Origin: Parahoeflea alexandrii
GTDB taxonomy: Bacteria > Pseudomonadota > Alphaproteobacteria > Rhizobiales > Rhizobiaceae
Assembly (NCBI RefSeq): GCF_024105735.1
Contig: NZ_JAAAML010000003.1
Location: 620,001 to 684,000 of the forward strand
Direction of reading: 5' to 3'
Length of the DNA stretch: 64,000 bases
The notes under the pieces are model-generated. The model searched no databases. It saw nothing but the letters and a program-made list of their open reading frames with translations, and had not been told where the DNA came from. Position 1 is the stretch's first letter. The number at the start of each line of letters is the position of its first letter. This document shows positions 40,518 through 49,425 of this stretch, piece after piece. The translations under genes were made by a program, and so were the position numbers.

Positions 40518-40985
40518 ATGGCGATGCGTGACTGGTCAAAGACTTTGCGGCGGGCGTCGTTCCGCGGCGTACCGTTCTGGGTCGATGCGGAAGAGCCTGA
40601 GGTGGGCCGCCGGGTGGTGGCGCATGAGATCTCCGGCGGCGACGCATCGCTGACCGAAGACATGGGCGCCCGGACGAAGACGATCTTTGTCGAGGCCTAT
40701 GTGGCGGGCGACCTGGCAGACGTGGCGGGCCAAGCGCTGGAGCAGGCTTGCGGCGCGCCTGGTGCATCGTTGTTGATCCTGCCGATGGATGCGGGCGAGG
40801 CGGCGCACTGCCTGTCCTGCTCGCGCAACCGGCGCAAGGACAGGAACGGCTTCATCGCCTACCGGCTGGAATTCATGCGGGCGGGCGGTGGTGTGGCGTT
40901 CGCGGCAAGCGGGCTCGGGCAGTTGCGTTCGGCGTTCAATGCGGGTCTCGCCGCGGCATCGGTGCTGATCGCGGCGCAATTGTGA
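40518..40985 (+). CDS. gpN-like DNA circularisation protein, N-terminal domain
   Basis: A 155-residue protein matching only the N-terminal domain of Mu gpN: Ser-Phe-Arg-Gly-Val-Pro-Phe-Trp-Val, then Arg-Arg-Val-Val-Ala-His-Glu, and Ala-Tyr-Arg-Leu-Glu-Phe near residue 115. In Mu gpN is a baseplate/tail component. The rest of the protein is encoded by the next gene. Confidence 0.85.
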   Translation: MAMRDWSKTLRRASFRGVPFWVDAEEPEVGRRVVAHEISGGDASLTEDMGARTKTIFVEAYVAGDLADVAGQALEQACGAPGASLLILPMDAGEAAHCLSCSRNRRKDRNGFIAYRLEFMRAGGGVAFAASGLGQLRSAFNAGLAAASVLIAAQL

Positions 40986-40990
40986 GTGGG

Positions 40991-41587
40991 ATGACTATGG
41001 AGCAGGTTCTGACCATTCTTTCCGGTCTGGCGCGGGAACTCATAACAGACGCCGACGACTTGGCGCGCGTCGATGTCCTGGCCGTGGGGGTGCAGGCCGG
41101 TGGAGACAGCGGCGTGACGGCGCTGATCCAGCTGGCGCGGCTGACAGGCGAGGCGGCGGCCGATGCCAATGCCGTGCCCGATGCGGTTGACCGGGTGCAG
41201 GACGACACGCCGCTGTGGCGGATCGTTGCGCTGGTGGTGGTCTGCTTTGCCGTCGTGCGTGCGGATTACCCGTCGCGGCAAGATGCGCAGGCCGCAAGGA
41301 CCGCGGTCAGCGCCCGGGCGGACATGGTCTATGGCGAGGCCGGCATCTACGGGCCCGAGACGATTGCCTGGCTGGTGTCGATGACAGGCGTCGCCACGCT
41401 CACCCTGTCGCGGACTGCGGCGGAACGGGCGCCGGCGGTGCGGGTGGAAACCGGCGTGTCGCTGCCCTCGACGCTGCTCGCCTATGATCTTTATGGCGAT
41501 GCGGGCCGGGCCGAGGCGCTTGTCGATCGGAACCGGGTGGCCACATCGCTGGTCATGCCGGTCAGCTTCGAGGCCGTTGCGCCGTGA
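40991..41587 (+). CDS. gpN-like protein, C-terminal part as a separate gene
   Basis: A 198-residue helical protein starting 5 bases after the N-terminal-domain gene. It corresponds by position and composition to the C-terminal half of Mu gpN: Val-Ser-Ala-Arg-Ala-Asp-Met-Val-Tyr near 110 and Val-Ser-Leu-Pro-Ser-Thr-Leu-Leu-Ala-Tyr near 160. Its stop overlaps the gp44-like GTG. Confidence 0.7.
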   Translation: MTMEQVLTILSGLARELITDADDLARVDVLAVGVQAGGDSGVTALIQLARLTGEAAADANAVPDAVDRVQDDTPLWRIVALVVVCFAVVRADYPSRQDAQAARTAVSARADMVYGEAGIYGPETIAWLVSMTGVATLTLSRTAAERAPAVRVETGVSLPSTLLAYDLYGDAGRAEALVDRNRVATSLVMPVSFEAVAP

Positions 41588-42636
41588 CGCTGGAAAGGAT
41601 TGTCTTTTCGGTCAACGGCGCGCCGTTGCCGCACACATCCGCGGCCCTGGATCAGTCTGCCGAGGAAACAACGCGCACCGCGCAGTTCGACATTGCCTGG
41701 ACCGGAGCGGGCATACCCTGCGCGCCAGATGACGAAGCGACGATCACCGTGTCTGGTGCGTTGTGGGGTACTGGCTATGTGCGAGATGTTCGCCCCGGTC
41801 ATGACGAGAACAGCCGGACCTATTCGGTGAGCTTCGTGTCGCGCAGCTGCGACGCTACGGAGTGCTCGATCGATCATCCGACCGGGCTCAAGCGGGACGC
41901 CGATCTCGGCGACATCGCCAGGGAATTCGATGTGCTCGGCGTCGGTGTCGAGGTCAAGGCGAAGACGATCAAAAAGGCGGTGCACAAGGTGCGGCCCGGA
42001 GAGACGCTCTTCGAGACGCTTGAGACCGATGCGCGGGCGCAGGGCGTGCTGATCCATGACAGCCCGGAGGGCAAGCTTGTTCTTGCCGACAAGCCCGAGG
42101 GTCGCCATGCCGGCGCGCTTTTGCGTGGCGTCAACATCAAGAGGGCGTCGGGCAGCCTTTCTGGCGCGACAAGTTTTTCGAGCGTCAAGGTTCGCGGGCA
42201 GGCGTCGATCGGGGTCAGTGCCTCGGCATTGCGGGCGGAGGCGGAGGCCAGGGGCACAGCCCGCCGGCGGCGGCCGCTGATCGTGCCGTTTGAAGGCGAG
42301 GCCACGTCGGAGCGTTTGAAGAAGCGGGCGACGTGGGAAGCCAAGCGGGCAAGCGGCGAGGGGGTAACCTGCCAGATCACCGTCGCGGGTTTTCGCGACC
42401 AGGGCGGTCAACTGTGGAAAGCCAACTGGCTGGTCGAGGTGGATGACGACTGGCTCGGCATCAGCCAGGACATGGTGATTGCCTCGCTCACTCTGTCGCA
42501 AGACGGATCCGGCGGGACAACGGCGAAGCTGTCTCTCAAGGATCCGCGCGCGCTCGGCGGCGACAATCCGCGCGGCAAATCGAATTCGGCCTGGGCCGCG
42601 CCCGGGTCAACAGATGCAGACTACCGGGAAGGCTGA
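41584..42636 (+). CDS. Baseplate hub protein (Mu gp44-like)
   Basis: A 350-residue hub protein. Marks are an N-terminal domain with Phe-Asp-Ile-Ala-Trp-Thr-Gly, a LysM-like insert (His-Lys-Val-Arg-Pro-Gly-Glu-Thr-Leu-Phe-Glu-Thr-Leu) at about 140, and the late Ala-Asn-Trp-Leu-Val-Glu-Val-Asp-Asp. Hub trimers seat the spike below the tube. The start is a GTG in a GTGA junction. Confidence 0.88.
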   Translation: MTLERIVFSVNGAPLPHTSAALDQSAEETTRTAQFDIAWTGAGIPCAPDDEATITVSGALWGTGYVRDVRPGHDENSRTYSVSFVSRSCDATECSIDHPTGLKRDADLGDIAREFDVLGVGVEVKAKTIKKAVHKVRPGETLFETLETDARAQGVLIHDSPEGKLVLADKPEGRHAGALLRGVNIKRASGSLSGATSFSSVKVRGQASIGVSASALRAEAEARGTARRRRPLIVPFEGEATSERLKKRATWEAKRASGEGVTCQITVAGFRDQGGQLWKANWLVEVDDDWLGISQDMVIASLTLSQDGSGGTTAKLSLKDPRALGGDNPRGKSNSAWAAPGSTDADYREG

Positions 42637-42639
42637 GAC

Positions 42640-43119
42640 ATGTTTGACGGCAACCTGACCCGGTTTCAGTTGGACGGGACGGTCGAGCACCGCGAGGGCC
42701 AGCAATTCGTGGGCGGCAAGGGGTTCGCCGGCGACAGCTTCGAGCGCGTGCATCGCATCGAGCCGCATGGTTTCGCCAGCAGCCCGGTCAAGGGCGGCAT
42801 CGGCGTGGCCATGTCGGCGCGAGGCAACCGGGACTCGGCCTATGTATTCGGCGGGGAAAACCCGTCAATGCGGCCCGATATCGCCATGGGCGGGGCGGCA
42901 ATCTATGACCACACTGGCAACATCGTTTCCGTGGTGCAGAAGGATATGCGGATCGTGCATTCGGCCAGGGTGCACATCGTCGCGCCGGAGATCATCCTCG
43001 AGGGTGCGGTCTATCTTGGCGGTCCAGGCGCGTCCCGACCGGTGTCGGCGGAAGGAACAGTCGACAGCGCCGGGCATACCGACGCCAGCAACTTCGCCGC
43101 CGGGGTGTTTGCGACATGA
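42640..43119 (+). CDS. Baseplate spike protein (Mu gp45-like)
   Basis: A 159-residue protein of the gp45/gpV spike family: Phe-Glu-Arg-Val-His-Arg-Ile-Glu-Pro-His-Gly-Phe at the OB-fold end and a beta-helix-like C-terminus with Ile-Val-Ala-Pro-Glu-Ile-Ile-Leu-Glu-Gly. It is short at the N-terminus compared with Mu gp45. It pierces the outer membrane at contraction. Confidence 0.8.
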   Translation: MFDGNLTRFQLDGTVEHREGQQFVGGKGFAGDSFERVHRIEPHGFASSPVKGGIGVAMSARGNRDSAYVFGGENPSMRPDIAMGGAAIYDHTGNIVSVVQKDMRIVHSARVHIVAPEIILEGAVYLGGPGASRPVSAEGTVDSAGHTDASNFAAGVFAT

Positions 43120-43646
43120 AAATCATCCCGCTTGCGCCTGCGGCCGAGCCGCTGCTCGATCCGGACCTGGTCTGGAACGGGCAGTTTGGCGACCTCGCCA
43201 CAACGGCGATCGACGACCCCGTCAATCCCGGCGGGTTGCGCGCGACCCAGGCGCTGGCAACGGCGATCCTGATTTGTCTGATGACCGATGCCCGTGCCGA
43301 TGTGACCGAGCTGCGCTCCGGCGATATCAACCGCGGCTGGCCTGGTGACAGTTTCGACCGCGATGCCGATGAGCCGCCGCTCGGCTCCAGGCTCTGGCTG
43401 TTGCGGCGCCGGGCGCTCACGGCTGAAGTCGAGATCCTCGCCGAGGATTACACGCGCGCAGCCCTGCAGCCACTGATAGCGCAGGGCGCCGTCGCCCGTT
43501 TCGATGTGCGCGCTGCCGCGGATCGCGCGCGATCAACGCTTGTCTTGACCATCGTTGGCTATGGCCGCGACGGCAGCCAGGTTCATGACCAGAAATATGC
43601 AGTTTTGTGGGAGCAGTTGAATGGCGTTTCCGATCCGCTCGCTTGA
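43116..43646 (+). CDS. Phage GP46 family baseplate protein
   Basis: A 176-residue gp25-like baseplate protein of the GP46 type: Ala-Thr-Ala-Ile-Leu-Ile-Cys-Leu-Met-Thr-Asp-Ala-Arg-Ala near residue 48, then Arg-Gly-Trp-Pro-Gly-Asp and Gly-Ser-Arg-Leu-Trp-Leu. It initiates sheath assembly on the baseplate. It overlaps gp47 by 26 bases. Confidence 0.9.
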   Translation: MKIIPLAPAAEPLLDPDLVWNGQFGDLATTAIDDPVNPGGLRATQALATAILICLMTDARADVTELRSGDINRGWPGDSFDRDADEPPLGSRLWLLRRRALTAEVEILAEDYTRAALQPLIAQGAVARFDVRAAADRARSTLVLTIVGYGRDGSQVHDQKYAVLWEQLNGVSDPLA

Positions 43647-44712
43647 CGAGATTTCGGCCTCGGTTCGCGGGGCCATGCGGCAGTATCTGCCCGGCACCGA
43701 TGCCAGCCTCAAGCAGAACGTGCTGCGGGTCATCGGCAAGGTGCAGGCGCTGCTGGCGCATGAATACGAGCTGCGGCTGAAATGGATATTCCGGCAGCTG
43801 TTCCTGTCGACGGCGACCAGCGAGGCGATCATCCGGCTGCATTGCGCCGAGTACCGCATTCTGCAGAAGCCAGCATCGGCTGCGGCGGGGGAGGTGACCG
43901 GCGCCGGTCAGGCGAATGCCACCTATCCGGCAGGCGTTCGGTTTGTGTCCGGGGGCGTGACCTATGTTACGACGGCCGCTTTCACCGCAAACGCGGTTGG
44001 TGGGTTCACTGCCAGCGTGCAGGCCGAAAGCGCCGGCGCCGCGACCAACCGGGACGCCTCGGCCGAGTTGCTGCTCGCCGACCCCGCGCTCTACCCGAGC
44101 CTGCCCGAGACGGTCTCCGTCGGTGCAGATGGTCTTGGCGGTGGGGCCGACATCGAGAGTGTCGAGGATCTTCGGGCGCGAGGCCTCAAACGGAAGGCCT
44201 CACCACCGCAGGGCGGCGCGTTGCCTGATTATGAAAACTGGGCGCTGGAAGTGCCCGGCGTTGTGAATGCCTGGGCCAAGAACTTCGCCGGCGGCTTTGG
44301 CACGATCGGTGTCTGGGTGCTGTTCAGGGGGCGCGTCAACGGCATACCCGAGCCAAGTGATCTCGCCGCGGTCGACGCCTACATCGAAAGCCTCCGGCTG
44401 GTCCGGGCGCGCTACTTCACCATGGCGCCGGTGGCAAAACCGGTGGACCTGACGATCAGCCTGTCGCCGGATACGGCCGCCATGCGCAGCGCTGTCACTG
44501 ACGCGCTGATCGGTTTCTTCGATGCGACACGCGAAGGCACGCGGTTGCGCCCCGGTCTGCCGGACGATCCGTTCACGCTGCCGCGCGCCTGGCTTTCGGA
44601 AGTGATCTCGACCGTGCCAGGCGAGAACAGCCATGTCCTGATCGAGCCTGCAGCCGCTCCGGTCTTCCAGCCCGGTGAGCTGCCGGTGCTCGGCACGATC
44701 ACCTGGTCATGA
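43621..44712 (+). CDS. Baseplate J-like wedge protein (Mu gp47-like)
   Basis: A 363-residue gpJ/gp47 wedge protein. It has Ala-Gly-Ala-Ala-Thr-Asn-Arg-Asp-Ala near 135, and Lys-Ala-Ser-Pro-Pro-Gln-Gly-Gly-Ala near 193, followed by the two C-terminal beta domains. It links the hub to the fibres. The 26-base overlap with gp46 suggests coupling. Confidence 0.92.
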   Translation: MAFPIRSLDEISASVRGAMRQYLPGTDASLKQNVLRVIGKVQALLAHEYELRLKWIFRQLFLSTATSEAIIRLHCAEYRILQKPASAAAGEVTGAGQANATYPAGVRFVSGGVTYVTTAAFTANAVGGFTASVQAESAGAATNRDASAELLLADPALYPSLPETVSVGADGLGGGADIESVEDLRARGLKRKASPPQGGALPDYENWALEVPGVVNAWAKNFAGGFGTIGVWVLFRGRVNGIPEPSDLAAVDAYIESLRLVRARYFTMAPVAKPVDLTISLSPDTAAMRSAVTDALIGFFDATREGTRLRPGLPDDPFTLPRAWLSEVISTVPGENSHVLIEPAAAPVFQPGELPVLGTITWS

Positions 44713-44733
44713 TGATGGCGGGGGCGTGAGGAG

Positions 44734-45576
44734 ATGTCGACATGGCATGCAAGCACCGAATGGGCCGATTTCTTTGCCGCCGATGGTGGGCTGGTGGTCT
44801 GGGTGGATCCAGATGACGGCTTTGCTGATCCGGAGATTGATCCGCGTGACGCATTGAGTGCGCCAACCGTCGAAGGCCTGCTGTTTTCCGGCCTGTCGCT
44901 GTGGCCGCGCGGATCGGCATGGGGCACGCCCGACGGCGAGGCGCCCTCGACCGCAAGCCGGATAGCCGGCCTGACGCGCGCGCTGCTGTCGCCGTTCGTC
45001 GATCTTTATGTCAAGGCGTGGCGGCTCATCGAGGAGTCCCGTTCGGTTTCGCTTGTCGACAGCCTCGATGAGTGGGAGGCGGATTTCGGCCTGCCAAGCC
45101 CATGCGGCGGATTCACCCAGACGGAATCCGCGCGGATCGCAACGCTGCGGGCACGCGTTGCACGGCTTGCCACCATTACGCCGGCCGACGTGATCCGGCT
45201 TGCGGCGCGGCTGGGCTATGTCGTTGCCATCGAAGAGCCGGATGCGTTCCTGGCGGGCGAGGGGGCGTGTCTGGGGCTCGGTGAACTATCGGACTCGGCC
45301 CTTGAGCAGCAATGGGTTGTCCTGGTGCGCGATGCGCCATCAAGCCAGTTCGACACGGGTATCGGCGAAACCGGCGTCACCCGTCTTCTGGATTTCGACC
45401 ACGACGTTCTCGAATGCGAGATCCGCCGCATCGCACCGGGCTGGACGGTCGTCGTCTTCAACTATGCCGAACAGCTGATCGGGCCGTATCTCGTCACGGA
45501 GACGGGGGCCCGAATTGTCACCGAAACAGGCAAGAAACTGGTCATGCCGGTTCTGGCCTCATCCCTTTCAACATGA
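44734..45576 (+). CDS. Baseplate wedge/tail protein (YmfQ, gp48-like)
   Basis: A 280-residue protein of the YmfQ (DUF2313) type: Leu-Trp-Pro-Arg-Gly-Ser-Ala-Trp-Gly near residue 55, Leu-Val-Asp-Ser-Leu-Asp-Glu-Trp-Glu-Ala-Asp-Phe-Gly-Leu-Pro near 108, then Ala-Arg-Leu-Gly-Tyr. It has an added C-terminal segment. It attaches the fibre module. Confidence 0.88.
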   Translation: MSTWHASTEWADFFAADGGLVVWVDPDDGFADPEIDPRDALSAPTVEGLLFSGLSLWPRGSAWGTPDGEAPSTASRIAGLTRALLSPFVDLYVKAWRLIEESRSVSLVDSLDEWEADFGLPSPCGGFTQTESARIATLRARVARLATITPADVIRLAARLGYVVAIEEPDAFLAGEGACLGLGELSDSALEQQWVVLVRDAPSSQFDTGIGETGVTRLLDFDHDVLECEIRRIAPGWTVVVFNYAEQLIGPYLVTETGARIVTETGKKLVMPVLASSLST

Positions 45577-45589
45577 CGGAGAACATCCG

Positions 45590-46516
45590 ATGAAGTATAT
45601 CCAGCCGGCAGGCGAAGCCGCGGACGCCTCCTATGTGGATGGCAATCGAAGCGCGGGCACCAAAGGCTCCGTTGTGCCCGCCGCCGCTATCGAGCATCCG
45701 CAGCGGGAAATCCAGGAGGTCATCACCTTTTTCGGTTTGACCCCGTCATCCTCCGACCTGGCGCAGCTGCGCAAGGCTATCGAGGCGGCGATACTGGCCG
45801 CCACGGGCGGGGGCGACACCTCGCAGTATGTGCTGATCACACAGGCCCGTGCGCGCCTGCCGATCTTCCCGGAGATCCAGAGCGCCGACGGCAAGATGAA
45901 TGTGACGAGCCCCTCGGCCGGCACGGTGCAGGTGCCGAGCGCGGTCAGCTTTCAGCATCGCGGCATCTATCCCGTCTCGACCAGTGATTACATCGAGGAT
46001 GACCGGACTTTTACGACGCTCGCCAACAAGACCTATCACCTGCGCTGGACCCCGACTGATGGTTTCAGCCTCGAGGATCTGGCCGACTCCGGCTACAACC
46101 CGTCAGTGCTTGCGGAGAGCAATGTCGCCTTCGACAGCGCCTATGACGACATGCTGGTTGCCCGGGTCGTCACCGATGCATCGAACGTGGCAACCATCAC
46201 GAACCTGGTCAACAGGGATCGCCTTTTCTTCACCGAGGTGACCTCGGGCACCCCAGCCTCGGGGCCCAGCGGTTCCTTCTCGCTGTCGGTTTCGAAAACG
46301 ATCGACTGGGCTCGCACGCCGAAGATGCGGGCGATCAGCGGCAATGTGGCTTCAAACAGCCCCAGCCCGGCTGGCAGCATGGATGGCTACGCAGCCTATC
46401 TCTCAAGTTTCAGTGTCACGCGCTACGCGGCGGCCGGCACTGTTGTCACCGACTGGGCCAGCGGAAACGCCAACACAGCGCTGGTCGGTTACATGTCCTT
46501 CGATCTGGCGGGATGA
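45590..46516 (+). CDS. Tail fibre or appendage protein
   Basis: A 308-residue protein after the gp48-like gene, with a helical N-terminus (Gly-Ser-Val-Val-Pro-Ala-Ala-Ala-Ile-Glu-His-Pro-Gln) that resembles fibre attachment regions and a Ser/Thr/Asn-rich beta-type C-terminus. I take it to be a virion surface protein by position and composition. Confidence 0.65.
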   Translation: MKYIQPAGEAADASYVDGNRSAGTKGSVVPAAAIEHPQREIQEVITFFGLTPSSSDLAQLRKAIEAAILAATGGGDTSQYVLITQARARLPIFPEIQSADGKMNVTSPSAGTVQVPSAVSFQHRGIYPVSTSDYIEDDRTFTTLANKTYHLRWTPTDGFSLEDLADSGYNPSVLAESNVAFDSAYDDMLVARVVTDASNVATITNLVNRDRLFFTEVTSGTPASGPSGSFSLSVSKTIDWARTPKMRAISGNVASNSPSPAGSMDGYAAYLSSFSVTRYAAAGTVVTDWASGNANTALVGYMSFDLAG

Positions 46517-46519
46517 TCC

Positions 46520-47389
46520 ATGACCGATGAACTGCAGATAAAGGACCTCCCGTCCGCACTGGCGGCGCTGGCCACCCACATCATCGCCGCACAGACCGCC
46601 GCGGGCGTGACATCAGGGGTGACGCTCGAGCAGGTTTCCGACCTGGTCATTGCCAGGCTGACCGCCTCGGCTCCGGAGCTGCTCGACACCTGGCTCGAAC
46701 TCGTGGCGCAAATCGAGGACAATGAAGACGCGTTGGCGACGCTGGTCGCCTCCGTGGCATCCAAGGCTGACGCAGCTACGACCACGGCGGCGCTCGCTGC
46801 TAGAGTACAACATTTCACTAGCGGTGTTGCTCTACCAGGATCGGACATTGGGCCAATCTGGCACGAAGACTATGCAGCGCTCATGACCTGGCAAACCTTT
46901 GACGCAAATAGTGCGTCTTACACCGGTTACGCCTCCGTCGATGTGGGAATGCCTGTCTTCGACGGTCACTCGTCACCCCGACCAGGTTACATCAAGCGGA
47001 ATGGCGCATCGCTCTCAAAGACGGCCTATGCTCCGCTGTGGAATTGGGCTCTTCATCACGGCCGGGTGGGAACTTGGGCCGCAGGCGCATTTATCTTCGG
47101 TGACAACGGAGACGGGACGTTCAAGCTTCCGGATAATCGAGGAGAGTTTGAAAGAGCTTGGGACGATAGTCGTGGTGTGGACAGTGGTCGCGGATTTGGC
47201 TCCTGGCAAAATTGGGCCGTCGGAGCGCACTCTCATGGTGTTCCAGCCCTCAATTTGAGTGGCTCCGCCTTCCCAAGCACCACGTCAGGAGGGAGTTCCA
47301 TCACACTAGATTCAACGCCAAGTCTCTCCAATCCAACCGGGGAGGCGAGGTCTCGCAACGTGGCCCTTTTGGCTTGCATCAAGTACTAG
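46520..47389 (+). CDS. Tail-collar fibre protein, likely receptor binding
   Basis: A 289-residue fibre protein. Residues 1-95 are helical and GC-rich. The rest is a collar-like domain with Gly-Asp-Asn-Gly-Asp-Gly-Thr-Phe-Lys-Leu-Pro-Asp-Asn-Arg-Gly and a terminal Asn-Val-Ala-Leu-Leu-Ala-Cys-Ile-Lys-Tyr, as in short tail fibres. From about 46795 the DNA becomes distinctly less GC-rich, which points to an exchanged adhesin tip. Confidence 0.85.
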   Translation: MTDELQIKDLPSALAALATHIIAAQTAAGVTSGVTLEQVSDLVIARLTASAPELLDTWLELVAQIEDNEDALATLVASVASKADAATTTAALAARVQHFTSGVALPGSDIGPIWHEDYAALMTWQTFDANSASYTGYASVDVGMPVFDGHSSPRPGYIKRNGASLSKTAYAPLWNWALHHGRVGTWAAGAFIFGDNGDGTFKLPDNRGEFERAWDDSRGVDSGRGFGSWQNWAVGAHSHGVPALNLSGSAFPSTTSGGSSITLDSTPSLSNPTGEARSRNVALLACIKY

Positions 47390-47398
47390 GAGCTTGTC

Positions 47399-47914
47399 AT
47401 GGAAATCTTCCATCATCACCCTTCAACTGGCGAGTTTCTAGGTAAGGGCCTTGCCGACCGCGATCCACTCAAAGCCAATAACTGGCTCGTTCCGGCGAAC
47501 GCGGTAGCACTCGCACCACCGACTCAAGTTGGAAAAGCTGCAGTGTGGTCGGAAAACCAATGGACGCTGGTTGACGATCATCGCGGTGAGACTTGGTTCA
47601 TGGGATACGGTAATCCGTTTGTTGTCTCAACGTTGGAGATTCCAGAAGGTGCCACGCAAACTGAACCCGTCGCGCCGTCGGCACCACCTCGCACAATCGC
47701 CGGTGCCTACTTCCGAGCGGCGCTGACCAACATGGGCGAAATCGCTCGCGTTCGGGCAGCCCTCTCCGACCCGATTGACCTCGAGCTTTTCAACACCGCT
47801 ACCTTGTTCGATGAGAGTGCGGCGGACGTGATCGCCGTCGCAACAGCGCTTTCCATCGAGCTCGCCACTGTCTTCGATGCGGCAGAAGACATCCGGACAA
47901 GCCGCGGCGGCTAA
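47399..47914 (+). CDS. Tail fibre assembly-like protein
   Basis: A 171-residue protein whose first 45 residues match tail fibre assembly proteins: Phe-His-His-His-Pro-Ser-Thr-Gly-Glu-Phe-Leu-Gly, then Asn-Trp-Leu-Val-Pro-Ala-Asn-Ala. The C-terminal half differs and is helical. It shares the lower GC of the fibre tip and was probably acquired together with it as a matched chaperone. Confidence 0.75.
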   Translation: MEIFHHHPSTGEFLGKGLADRDPLKANNWLVPANAVALAPPTQVGKAAVWSENQWTLVDDHRGETWFMGYGNPFVVSTLEIPEGATQTEPVAPSAPPRTIAGAYFRAALTNMGEIARVRAALSDPIDLELFNTATLFDESAADVIAVATALSIELATVFDAAEDIRTSRGG

Positions 47915-47930
47915 ACTAAAGGACATTGTC

Positions 47931-48638
47931 ATGACATTCGAACAGTGGCTGCAAAGCCGGCTGACGGCACACGGCTATCCGTGTGGCCCGATTGACGGCG
48001 ATATCGGGGACAAGACCATTGCGGCGCTCACGGCGTTCCAGCGCGGGCAGGGCGTCCCGGTCTCTGGAATGGCTGACCAATTGACGATCGAAGCCTTGCG
48101 GCGTAGCGCGAGCAACGGCCCAGGCCATCCGGAGCGCCCTGCGAGCTCGGCTGCCGGAAAGCCAAGCGTAGCAGGACCGTGGCCGCACCAAAGGGAGGTC
48201 GAGCGATTTTATGGGCCTGTCGGCACGTCGCAGGGGCGGCTCGATCTTCCTTTCCCTATGAAGCTCGCCTGGGATAAGCGCCGGATTGTCACCCGCATTA
48301 CGTTGCACACGAAGGTCGTCGAAAGTGCCGGCCGCGCGTTTGCCGAGATTGCGGACACCTATAGCGACAAGGAACGAAGGGATCTTGGCATCGACGTCTT
48401 CAGTGGTTCGCTCAACGTGAGGCGCATGCGCGGCGGTTCGCGCTACTCGATGCACGCCTGGGGTATCGCGATCGATTTCGACAATCAACGAAACGGATTG
48501 CACGTCAAGGCTCCTAAAGCCCGGCTATCGCATGCCGATGCCGTCCCCTTCTGGCAGGCATGGGAACGGGAAGGCTGGGTGTCACTCGGCCGCGAACGGA
48601 ACTTCGACTGGATGCATGTCCAGGCAGCAAGGCTCTGA
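47931..48638 (+). CDS. Endolysin: peptidoglycan-binding domain plus M15 peptidase
   Basis: A 235-residue lysin. Residues 1-60 are a peptidoglycan-binding domain (Asp-Gly-Asp-Ile-Gly-Asp-Lys-Thr-Ile-Ala-Ala-Leu-Thr-Ala-Phe-Gln). The C-terminal M15 domain has Ser-Met-His-Ala-Trp-Gly-Ile-Ala-Ile-Asp-Phe-Asp and Asp-Trp-Met-His-Val, the zinc ligands. It would cut cross-links of the cell wall at lysis. No signal peptide is seen, so it needs the holin. AAAGGACA precedes the ATG. Confidence 0.9.
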   Translation: MTFEQWLQSRLTAHGYPCGPIDGDIGDKTIAALTAFQRGQGVPVSGMADQLTIEALRRSASNGPGHPERPASSAAGKPSVAGPWPHQREVERFYGPVGTSQGRLDLPFPMKLAWDKRRIVTRITLHTKVVESAGRAFAEIADTYSDKERRDLGIDVFSGSLNVRRMRGGSRYSMHAWGIAIDFDNQRNGLHVKAPKARLSHADAVPFWQAWEREGWVSLGRERNFDWMHVQAARL

Positions 48639-48640
48639 TC

Positions 48641-48955
48641 ATGCTGGTCCATGTTCTCAGGTTCCTCGGCGTTGCACCTCGCATCGCCGGCAAGAGTGGC
48701 AAGCGCGAAGCGGCATGGCTGGTGTTCGGTTGTGCCGTGGCTCTGACGTTGGCCGCCATGTGGGTGGGGGTCGAGATGGTGAGCGCGATGACCGCCGTGC
48801 TGATGGTCATCTGGCCCGCGGCACTAGGCCTTCTGGGCGCGGCCTACAAGCTCGAATTCGACAAGGTGAAAACCGATCGGGCGGCAGTGGTGCCGGATGG
48901 CTGGCCCGAGGATCTCGCGCCGCCTGAGCGCCAGGACGGGGAGCCGCAATGCTGA
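48641..48955 (+). CDS. Holin-like two-helix membrane protein
   Basis: A 104-residue protein with membrane helices at about 25-45 and 48-70 and a charged C-terminus. Position between endolysin and Rz makes a holin likely. The N-terminal 24 residues are basic and probably cytoplasmic. It overlaps the next gene by 7 bases. Confidence 0.7.
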   Translation: MLVHVLRFLGVAPRIAGKSGKREAAWLVFGCAVALTLAAMWVGVEMVSAMTAVLMVIWPAALGLLGAAYKLEFDKVKTDRAAVVPDGWPEDLAPPERQDGEPQC

Positions 48956-49425
48956 TCCTTCTCACCCTCCTGAAATGGGGCCTTCCTGCGCTCATTCTTG
49001 TGGCGCCCATAGCCGCTTCAGCCTGGTTTCCGTCGGCACGCCGCGTGCTGATGTTTGCTCTTCCGATCCCGCTCTTTGTCATTGCCGCTGCCGGCGCGTG
49101 GCTTTGGCTCAACCAGGAGAGCGCGGTTCTTCGGGCTGTTCACGAGCGGGTGACCGAAATGGTGGCCGGAGCTGAAATTGCGGCACTCAAGGCTAGGCTT
49201 GAGGCCGAAGAGAAGATCAGCGCAGCGCGCGGGCAGGTGGCCGCTGAAGCCAATCGTCGCCTGGTGGTCGAGATCGACGCCCGGGTAAATCTCTCACGGC
49301 GGCTGGCCGCCATCCAGACAGAAAACGAGATCCTCAATGACGACCTGGCAGATCTTCTCTCGCGCCCTGTTGCTGGGGATTGTGCTGTTGATCCTGATCT
49401 TATTGGCCGGCTGCGCGGACGGTAG
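48949..49425 (+). CDS. Rz-like inner-membrane spanin
   Basis: A 158-residue protein with two hydrophobic segments (about 4-26 and 33-53) and then a long coiled coil (about 60-140; Ile-Ala-Ala-Leu-Lys-Ala-Arg-Leu-Glu-Ala-Glu-Glu). This is the shape of an i-spanin that joins the two membranes for fusion at lysis, though lambda Rz has a single anchor. The Rz1-like lipoprotein gene starts inside it, in another frame. Confidence 0.75.
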   Translation: MLILLTLLKWGLPALILVAPIAASAWFPSARRVLMFALPIPLFVIAAAGAWLWLNQESAVLRAVHERVTEMVAGAEIAALKARLEAEEKISAARGQVAAEANRRLVVEIDARVNLSRRLAAIQTENEILNDDLADLLSRPVAGDCAVDPDLIGRLRGR

